A stretch of DNA of 7,757 nt from RYN-433 sp036558265 (GTDB lineage: Bacteria > Planctomycetota > Phycisphaerae > Tepidisphaerales > Tepidisphaeraceae), in the NCBI GenBank assembly GCA_036558265.1, contig DATBFY010000736.1, forward strand, positions 1 through 7,757. The letters are read 5' to 3'. The number at the start of each line of letters is the position of its first letter. Position 1 is the first letter of the stretch. Shown here piece by piece: positions 1-5,138 of this stretch. The position numbers and the translations under genes are program-made. Under the pieces are notes generated by a model. The model was not told where the DNA came from, did no database searches, and saw nothing but the letters and a program-made list of their open reading frames with translations.

Positions 1-261
1 GCGTCGGGTGGATTACCCGACGGCAGCCGGTTCACCGGCGTGGACGGCTTGGAAGCGGGTTTGCTCAGGCATCCCGACGTCTTCGTCGGCACGCTCACGG
101 AAAAACTGCTCACCTTTGCGCTGGGTCGCGGCGTCGAGTACTATGACCAACCGGCGGTGCGCCAGATCGTCCGCGCGTCCAGGGCCGCGGATTATCGCTT
201 TTCGGCGCTGATCGAGGCGATCGTCAGCAGCACCCCCTTCCAGATGAGGACCAGCCCATGA
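1..261 (+). CDS. C-terminus (DUF1585/PSD2) of a planctomycete DUF1592/DUF1588-type protein, 5' end outside window
   Basis: The frame is open from base 1 to the TGA at 259-261, giving the last 86 residues of a larger protein. They match what I know of the DUF1585 (PSD2) domain: a G-x-LPDG-x-x-F-x-G opening, then EKLLTFALGRGVEYYD, then a helix ending in SxxFSALIxAIVSSxPFQMR, which is the usual domain finish. In this family DUF1585 closes a long exported protein that also carries DUF1587, DUF1592, DUF1595 and DUF1588 domains and often a planctomycete cytochrome-c domain; those would lie upstream and are not visible. No enzymatic activity is established. The stop overlaps the DUF1552 start by 4 nt (ATGA), so the two are probably translated from one mRNA. 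The domain call is firm; the remaining architecture is inferred. Confidence 0.9.
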   Translation, partial: ASGGLPDGSRFTGVDGLEAGLLRHPDVFVGTLTEKLLTFALGRGVEYYDQPAVRQIVRASRAADYRFSALIEAIVSSTPFQMRTSP

Positions 262-1604
262 ACATCTCAAAAAAGGCACTGCCGCGGCGGACGTTCCTGC
301 GCGGGGTCGGGGCCACGCTGGCATTACCGCTGCTGGACGCGATGGTGCCGGCCGCGACGGCACTGGCCGAGACACCCGCGGCGCCGGTGCGGCGGCTGGG
401 GTTCGTCTTCATGCCGATGGGATGCGACATCACGCGCTGGACCCCCCCGGGCGGCGCCGGAAAGCTCGACCAACTCTCCCCGATCCTCAGCTCGCTGGCA
501 CCGGTCAAGGAGCAGGTTTCAATCCTGACCAATATGGAGCTGCAGAACGCGTATCCGGGCACGCACGCGACGTCGAACGCGGCGGTCCTCTCCGCGGCCC
601 GCGCCAAGCACACCGACAGCTCCGACTATTACCTCGGCACGACCGTGGACCAGATCGCCGCCAAGCAACTGGGGCGCGAGACCCAGTTGCCCTCGCTGGA
701 AATGGCGATGGACATGATGCAGACCGTCGGCCAATGCGACAACGGTTACGCGTGCGTCTACCAGAACAACCTGTCGTGGTCCTCGCCGACGACGCCGCTG
801 CCGGCCGAGGCCCATCCGCGGCTGGTATTCGAGGCGCTCTTCGGCGAGGGCGGGAGCAAGGCCGACCGACGGGCGGCGCTACGGCAACGCGCCAGCCTCC
901 TTGATTTCGTGAAGGATGACATTTCCCGCCTGGGCAAGACGCTCGGGCCCGCAGACCGTGCCAAGGTCGATCAGTATCTCGATTCGGTGCGCGACGTGGA
1001 GCGGCGGATCCAGAAGGCCGAGCGGGACGTCGTTGAGAAGCCGCTGCGGGACCTGGATCGGCCGGTCGGCGTGCCGGCGGCGTATGCCGATCACGCGCGG
1101 CTGATGTTCGACCTCCAGGTGCTGGCCATGCAGGGTGACGTGACGCGCGTGATGACGTTCCAGCTCGCACGCGAGACGAGCAACCGGGCGTATCCGGAGA
1201 TCGGCGTCCCCGACCCGCACCACCCGCTCTCCCACCACGGCAACGACCCCGCCAAGATCGCCCGCATGGCCAAGATCAACCAGTTCCACGTCTCGCTCTT
1301 CGCCGAGTTCCTCGCCAAGCTCAAGGCGACCAAAGAAGGCAACGGGACGTTGCTGGACCACTCCCTTTACCTCTACGGCAGCGGCATGGGGAACCCGAAC
1401 GTCCACGACCACACGAACCTGCCGGTCATCGTGGCGGGCGGCGCCGCCGGCGGCATGAAGGGCGGCCGGCACATCCGCTTCGACAAGCCCGCACCGCTGG
1501 CCAACCTTCACCTGACGATGCTCGACAAGGTCGGCGTCCGCCTGGACAGGTTCGCGGACAGCAGCGGCAAGGTGGACCAGTTGTTCGAACCCCTGGGCAT
1601 TTGA
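258..1604 (+). CDS. DUF1552 (HXXSHH) family protein, Tat-exported
   Basis: This 448-aa protein starts at the ATG that overlaps the upstream stop, with a GAGGA Shine-Dalgarno at 246-250 and a 7-nt spacer. The N-terminus is a Tat signal: R10-R11 in RRTFLRG, then a hydrophobic stretch (GATLALPLLDAM) and small residues around 30-37. The mature part has the DUF1552 (PF07586) layout: an early FVFMPMGCDITRWTPPG-like segment, and the family-naming HxxSHH motif as H322-P-L-S325-H326-H327. A late segment has a YGSGMG turn followed by H383-D384-H385-T-N-L-P. Length is normal for the family. The function is not established. The clustered His, Asp and Ser residues suggest a metal site, and resemblance to the alkaline-phosphatase fold family is my inference. 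DUF1552 genes typically sit directly after a DUF1592-type gene, as here. Tat export implies folding, perhaps with a cofactor, before export. Confidence 0.93.
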   Translation: MNISKKALPRRTFLRGVGATLALPLLDAMVPAATALAETPAAPVRRLGFVFMPMGCDITRWTPPGGAGKLDQLSPILSSLAPVKEQVSILTNMELQNAYPGTHATSNAAVLSAARAKHTDSSDYYLGTTVDQIAAKQLGRETQLPSLEMAMDMMQTVGQCDNGYACVYQNNLSWSSPTTPLPAEAHPRLVFEALFGEGGSKADRRAALRQRASLLDFVKDDISRLGKTLGPADRAKVDQYLDSVRDVERRIQKAERDVVEKPLRDLDRPVGVPAAYADHARLMFDLQVLAMQGDVTRVMTFQLARETSNRAYPEIGVPDPHHPLSHHGNDPAKIARMAKINQFHVSLFAEFLAKLKATKEGNGTLLDHSLYLYGSGMGNPNVHDHTNLPVIVAGGAAGGMKGGRHIRFDKPAPLANLHLTMLDKVGVRLDRFADSSGKVDQLFEPLGI

Positions 1605-1621
1605 CGAATGGGGCGCGGCGG

Positions 1622-3157
1622 ATGACGCACAGAGTTGCTCGTCTTTGGGTTTTCCTGCTCGTCCTGGTTTGCGCCTCGCTCGCGCCCCTTTGGGCGAGCG
1701 CAGCCGCCGAAGCGCCGCTCGCCGATGCCGCGGAGAAGGCCGACCGGCCACGCGTCCGCTCGATCCTGAAAGAACACCCGGAGACGACGGCCGGCGCGCA
1801 GGCCGACGGAATGACCGCGCTCCACTGGGCCGTCTATCACGACGATCTGGAGACCGCCAAACTTCTGCTGGCGGCCGGGGCGAGCGCACGGGTCGAGAAT
1901 CGATATGGCGTCACGCCCCTTTCGCTGGCGTGCACGAACGGCAATACCGATATCGTGCGAACGCTCCTTGCGGCGGGAGCGGATCCCAACTCGACGCTTC
2001 ACGGCGGCGAGACGGCACTGATGACCGCTTCGCGGACCGGGCGCGCCGGCCCGGTCAAGGCGCTGCTCGACGCCGGCGCGAAGGTGGACGCCGCGGATCG
2101 CAAGGGGCAGACCGCGCTGATGTGGGCCGCCGACGAAGGTCATGCGGAAGTCGTCGAGTTGCTCATCAAGGCGGGCGCGGACGCGCGGGCACGGCTGAAG
2201 TCCGGTTTCACGCCGCTGCTCTTCGCCGCCCGCGAAGGCCGCATCGACGTCGTCCGCGTGCTGCTCAAATCCGGGGTCGACGCCAACGATGCCATCGACC
2301 GCAACCGCAGGGGTGGCGGAATCATGCCCAGGGGCGGCATGAGCGCGTTGCTCTTCGCCGTCGAAAACGGACACTTCGAGCTCGCCGCCGAACTGGTCAA
2401 GGCCGGCGCCGACCCGAACGACGAGCGATCCGGCTTTACCCCCCTGCACGCGCTCACCTGGGTCCGCAAGCCCAACCGGGGCGACGATCCCGACGGTCAG
2501 CCGCCGCCGACCGGCTCTGGCCGTTTAACCTCCCTGCAACTCGCCAGGCAGTTGGTGGGAGCGGGTGCGAACGTGAACGCCCGCCTGGAGCGGGGAGCGG
2601 CCGGCCGCGGCAAGCTCAACCTCACCGGCGCGACGGCCTTCCTGATGGCGTCCAGGACGGCGGACCTCCCATACATGCGATTGCTGATCGAGCTTGGCGC
2701 CGATCCGCGGATTGGAAACAAGGACGGCTGTACGCCGGTGATGGCCGCCGCGGGCATCGGCACGCTCGCGCCCGACGAGGAAGCGGGAACCGAAGACGAG
2801 GCGCTGGCGGCGGTCGATTACCTCCTGAGCCTGGGCGCCAACCTGAACGTCGTGGACCACAACGGCGAGACCGCCATGCACGGCGCGGCTTACAAAAGCC
2901 TGCCGAAGATGGTGCAGTTCCTCGCCGACAAGGGCGCGAAGATCGACGTCTGGAACCGCAAGGACAAATACGGCTGGACGCCGCTGCTGATCGCCCAGGG
3001 CTTCCGCCCGGGCAACTTCAAGCCCTCGGCCGAAACGATCCAGGCGATCCAGCGCGTGATGCTCGCCGCCGGCGTCACCCCACCCCCGCCCCCATCGCGC
3101 TCCGCCAGCCGACCGGCCGGGTATGATGACGTTAAGTCCACCACCGCTCCTCGGTAA
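1622..3157 (+). CDS. secreted ankyrin-repeat protein
   Basis: I place the start at the ATG at 1622 (511 aa), because it begins a compact Sec signal peptide (MTHR, hydrophobic VFLLVLVCASLAPLW, then an A-rich cleavage zone near residues 25-29). An in-frame TTG at 1601 overlaps the DUF1552 stop but would add seven polar residues and has no clear ribosome site. The mature protein is about 11-12 ankyrin repeats from residue ~30 to ~485, with TALHWA, TPLLFAA and TALMWAA starts and LLxAGADxN ends. Two repeats carry insertions: a Gly-rich loop near 228-239 and a charged/Pro-rich loop near 282-302. The end is a Pro/Ser-rich tail. The last repeats (AMHGAAYKSLP, then WNRKDKYGWTPLLIAQGFRPGNFKP) recall, from memory, a recurring secreted ankyrin family found next to DUF1592/DUF1552 genes. 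Probably a periplasmic scaffold or partner of those proteins. There is no heme motif or lipobox. Confidence 0.9.
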   Translation: MTHRVARLWVFLLVLVCASLAPLWASAAAEAPLADAAEKADRPRVRSILKEHPETTAGAQADGMTALHWAVYHDDLETAKLLLAAGASARVENRYGVTPLSLACTNGNTDIVRTLLAAGADPNSTLHGGETALMTASRTGRAGPVKALLDAGAKVDAADRKGQTALMWAADEGHAEVVELLIKAGADARARLKSGFTPLLFAAREGRIDVVRVLLKSGVDANDAIDRNRRGGGIMPRGGMSALLFAVENGHFELAAELVKAGADPNDERSGFTPLHALTWVRKPNRGDDPDGQPPPTGSGRLTSLQLARQLVGAGANVNARLERGAAGRGKLNLTGATAFLMASRTADLPYMRLLIELGADPRIGNKDGCTPVMAAAGIGTLAPDEEAGTEDEALAAVDYLLSLGANLNVVDHNGETAMHGAAYKSLPKMVQFLADKGAKIDVWNRKDKYGWTPLLIAQGFRPGNFKPSAETIQAIQRVMLAAGVTPPPPPSRSASRPAGYDDVKSTTAPR

Positions 3158-3163
3158 CCTCCC

Positions 3164-3183
3164 GATTGGACCAAAGTCCAATA
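3164..3183. promoter_or_regulatory. DosR/NarL-family-like palindromic operator (putative)
   Basis: A perfect inverted repeat, ATTGGAC-CAAA-GTCCAAT, lies at 3165-3182. Its inner 12 bases (3168-3179, GGACCAAAGTCC) match the core GGACTWWAGTCC of the published DosR/DevR box at 11 of 12 positions; the flanks do not match. It lies just after the ankyrin stop and 86 bp before the small downstream gene. A CATAGC element at 3203-3208 is placed as a -10 would be if the palindrome, centred at 3173.5, sat near -41. The palindrome is seen directly. Its role as a response-regulator site is inference, and the regulator is not in the window. Confidence 0.5.
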
Positions 3184-3196
3184 GGCGCTTCGTGTC

Positions 3197-3211
3197 CAGG
3201 CTCATAGCCTG
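3197..3211. repeat. short perfect inverted repeat
   Basis: CAGGCT-CAT-AGCCTG is a 6-bp perfect dyad with a 3-nt centre. It lies about 30 bp centre-to-centre downstream of the ATTGGAC palindrome, close to three helical turns. It could be a second protein site, a small mRNA hairpin, or chance overlap with a -10-like CATAGC (3203-3208). No T-run follows, so it does not look like a terminator. Confidence 0.45.
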
Positions 3212-3255
3212 ATTGCCAGCCCTGACTCTCCCCCTGCGGTCGCTGTCCCGGCGAC

Positions 3256-3260
3256 GGAGG
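3256..3260 (+). promoter_or_regulatory. Shine-Dalgarno for the 86-aa gene
   Basis: GGAGG is followed by a 7-nt spacer (TACACCG) and the ATG at 3268. It is among the strongest ribosome sites in the window and is a main reason to accept the small downstream reading frame as a real gene. Confidence 0.75.
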
Positions 3261-3267
3261 TACACCG

Positions 3268-3528
3268 ATGCCTTCCATTCCCCAAGACCTGATGACGCGC
3301 CTTCGTGAGGCCAACGATCAGTTCCACCAGGCGCGCCTGCGCCTCAATGACCTCGACCAGATGGACCGCGAAAAGCGAAATGAAGCCGCCGCGGCGCTGC
3401 GAGCGGCCGAGAAGGACGTCGAAGACGTGACCCGCGAGATCAGCACTCTGCTCGCATCGGACTCCGGGCCGGGCGCGCCGGGTGTCGCCGGGGGAACGGC
3501 GACGTCGCCACCCCCGGGCCCTCGATAA
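3268..3528 (+). CDS. small coiled-coil-like protein of unknown function
   Basis: This is an 86-aa protein I do not recognise. The ATG follows a near-ideal GGAGG. Residues ~7-62 are strongly charged and helix-favouring (for example LREANDQFHQARLRL and AALRAAEKDVEDVTREI), with hydrophobic residues spaced as in a two-strand coiled coil or helical hairpin; the acidic/basic DLDQMDREKR stretch near 28-37 could be the turn. Residues ~66-86 are a low-complexity Gly/Pro/Ala/Ser tail. There is no Cys, signal peptide or membrane segment, so it is probably cytoplasmic. It stands alone, 110 bp after the ankyrin gene and about 260 bp before the oxidoreductase gene, with its own likely promoter region holding a DosR-like palindrome. 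It may be an oligomerising, stress- or redox-controlled small protein, but that rests only on the promoter context. Confidence 0.75.
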   Translation: MPSIPQDLMTRLREANDQFHQARLRLNDLDQMDREKRNEAAAALRAAEKDVEDVTREISTLLASDSGPGAPGVAGGTATSPPPGPR

Positions 3529-3778
3529 CAGGCGCCCCGAAGCTCCCTGCCACTTTCGGCCCGACACGCGACGCCAGCCACGCACGCGCCCGGCGCGGCG
3601 TTCCACGACATCGTGCGCGGTTGCCCATACAACGACGTGGAGACGTGCGAGGTAGCTTGCCATGAGGAGGATGGGCCTGTGCGCCATCATCCCGCGCGCG
3701 GCCACTGGAAAACCATGGGCCGCTCGGTTCAACTACCGCGCCCGCACGATGCGCGCGCGCGCGACGCGCTCGATCTTT
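3529..3778. other. intergenic region without a supported gene
   Basis: About 250 bp between the small coiled-coil gene and the oxidoreductase. Open frames crossing it on both strands run on out of frame into neighbouring genes and resemble no family. A weak imperfect pairing (CCGAA near 3538 with TTCGG near 3563) follows the small gene but has no T-run. I find no clear -35/-10 pair. The promoter of the oxidoreductase unit should lie here. A (GC)n run occupies the 3' part. Confidence 0.5.
3751..3763. repeat. alternating (GC)n tract
   Basis: Thirteen bases of strictly alternating G and C (GCGCGCGCGCGCG), with a further ACGCGC shortly after, end about 28 bp before the oxidoreductase start. Alternating GC runs can adopt Z-DNA under negative supercoiling, and in mRNA this run could form stable secondary structure close to the ribosome site. 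Chance in GC-rich DNA is also possible. Confidence 0.55.
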
Positions 3779-3784
3779 GAGGAG
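3779..3784 (+). promoter_or_regulatory. Shine-Dalgarno fixing the oxidoreductase start
   Basis: GAGGAG is followed by a 7-nt spacer and the ATG at 3792. It overlaps the in-frame TTG at 3777, which argues against that longer start. Confidence 0.8.
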
Positions 3785-3791
3785 CCAGCCG

Positions 3792-5111
3792 ATGCCCGCC
3801 GATACACGTCCGAAGAGTCCATTGTCGAAACGACCGATCACCCGCCGGCGATTCCTGACCGCCGCCGGCGCCGCGGCCGCGGGATGGACGATCGTCCCCC
3901 GCCACGTGCTGGGCGGCCAAGGCTTCACCCCGCCCAGCGAGCAGCCCACCCGCGCCGTCATCGGCTGCGGCGGCATGGGCACGGGACACATCAAGAGCAT
4001 CAACACCGAGTGCCGCCTGATGGCGGTCTGCGACGTGGACGAGCAGCACCTCTCGGCCGGAGTCAAGAACGCCAAGGAGGGCGGCAACGCCGACTGCAAG
4101 GGCTACAAGGACTGGCGGGAACTGCTCGACCGCGCCGACATCGACATCATCCACATCCCCACGCCGCCCCACTGGCACGCGCTGATGAGCGTCGCCGCCG
4201 CCGAGGCCGGCAAGGACATCTGGTGCGAGAAGCCCATGAGCCGCACCATCTACGAGGGCGAAAAGGTCGTCGAGGCGGTGCAGCGCAACGGCCGGATTTT
4301 CCGCCTCAACACCTGGTTCCGATTCCAGGACGGCTTCTACGGCATGCGCACGCCGGTGCGGCCGATCAAGAAGCTCGTACAGAGCGGCATCCTGGGCTGG
4401 CCACTGACCGTCACGCTCAACAGCGCCACGGGCTTTGCCTGGAAGCTCGACACCTGGAGCGGCAAGACCAACCTCAAGCCCCAGCCGGTGCCTGCGGTGC
4501 TCGATTACGACATGTGGCTCGGCCCGGCGCCGTACAAGCCGTACCATCCTCATCGCGTCCACCAGTCGTTCCGCGGCTACTGGGATTACGACGGCGGCGG
4601 GCTGGGCGACATGGGCCAGCACTACCTCGATCCGACGCAGTACCTGCTCGACAAGGACAACGAAAGCCCGGTCTCGGTCGAGGTGGACACGCCGCCGCAG
4701 CATTATGACGCCGTGATCCCCTGGCGGCGCCTCGAGCTCACCTACGCCGACGGCTGCAAGATCGTCCTCGACGGCGAAGACCGCGAGAAGGACGCCGCCT
4801 TTATCTCCGGCCCGGGCGGCAAGGTCTACCCCGGCCTGCGCACCGACCCGCCGGGGCTCATGAAGAAGATCGAGACCTACCCCGATCCCGAGCCGCAGCT
4901 CACCCGCTTCCTCGACGCGGTGAAGACCCGCCGCAAGTTCGCGCTCAACGAGCAGAACGGCCACCGCTCCTGCACCCTGGTCAACATCTCCAAGGTCGCC
5001 GTGCAACTGGGGCGAAGCCTCAAGTTCGACCCGGTCAAGCATCGCTTCGTGGACGATGAGGAGGCAAACCGTCTGGTGCAGATGCCGATGCGCGGGCCCT
5101 GGCACATTTGA
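3792..5111 (+). CDS. Tat-exported Gfo/Idh/MocA family oxidoreductase
   Basis: This 439-aa protein belongs to the NAD(P)-dependent Gfo/Idh/MocA family, which oxidises or interconverts sugars, inositols and related polyols. The N-terminus is a Tat signal (T17-R18-R19-R20-F21-L22, then an Ala-rich stretch to about residue 45). The Rossmann domain opens with the dinucleotide loop G58-C-G-G-M-G63 and has the family E146-K147-P148 motif after a typical HIPTPPHWHALM segment. The C-terminal domain includes the GDMGQHYLDP segment, and the protein ends in a planctomycete-style signature (EANRLVQMPMRGPWHI). Length and order are normal for exported planctomycete paralogues. The start is the ATG with the GAGGAG site. 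The substrate cannot be read from the sequence. Folding with a tightly bound nucleotide before Tat export, as in Zymomonas glucose-fructose oxidoreductase, is a likely model. A HEAT-repeat gene follows after 27 nt and is probably co-transcribed. Confidence 0.95.
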   Translation: MPADTRPKSPLSKRPITRRRFLTAAGAAAAGWTIVPRHVLGGQGFTPPSEQPTRAVIGCGGMGTGHIKSINTECRLMAVCDVDEQHLSAGVKNAKEGGNADCKGYKDWRELLDRADIDIIHIPTPPHWHALMSVAAAEAGKDIWCEKPMSRTIYEGEKVVEAVQRNGRIFRLNTWFRFQDGFYGMRTPVRPIKKLVQSGILGWPLTVTLNSATGFAWKLDTWSGKTNLKPQPVPAVLDYDMWLGPAPYKPYHPHRVHQSFRGYWDYDGGGLGDMGQHYLDPTQYLLDKDNESPVSVEVDTPPQHYDAVIPWRRLELTYADGCKIVLDGEDREKDAAFISGPGGKVYPGLRTDPPGLMKKIETYPDPEPQLTRFLDAVKTRRKFALNEQNGHRSCTLVNISKVAVQLGRSLKFDPVKHRFVDDEEANRLVQMPMRGPWHI

Positions 5112-5138
5112 TCGCTTTTTCTCTACTCGCAATTCATC

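Noticed and set aside
1622..1715. Lipoprotein signal at the ankyrin N-terminus (Cys at residue 17)
   Set aside because: The residue before the Cys is Val (LVLVC), not the Gly/Ala/Ser of a lipobox, and an Ala-rich type I cleavage zone follows.
1645..3126. A 493-codon open frame on the + strand within the ankyrin gene
   Set aside because: It is the out-of-frame shadow of the ankyrin repeats: Arg/Gly-rich, with no domain and no ribosome site.
3165..3182. The ATTGGAC palindrome as an intrinsic terminator for the ankyrin operon
   Set aside because: The stem is only 7 bp, with AT at its base, and is followed by AGGCGCTTCG rather than a T-run. A DNA-binding site fits better, though a weak terminator role is not excluded.
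3202..3732. A 176-codon - strand frame covering the small gene and its flanks
   Set aside because: It has no ribosome site, no recognisable family and Arg-rich composition; the + strand small gene explains the region better.
3662..4708. An open frame starting upstream of the oxidoreductase
   Set aside because: It runs out of frame through the oxidoreductase and becomes Arg/Pro/His-rich. Only its first ~40 codons lie outside the real gene and they show no conserved features.
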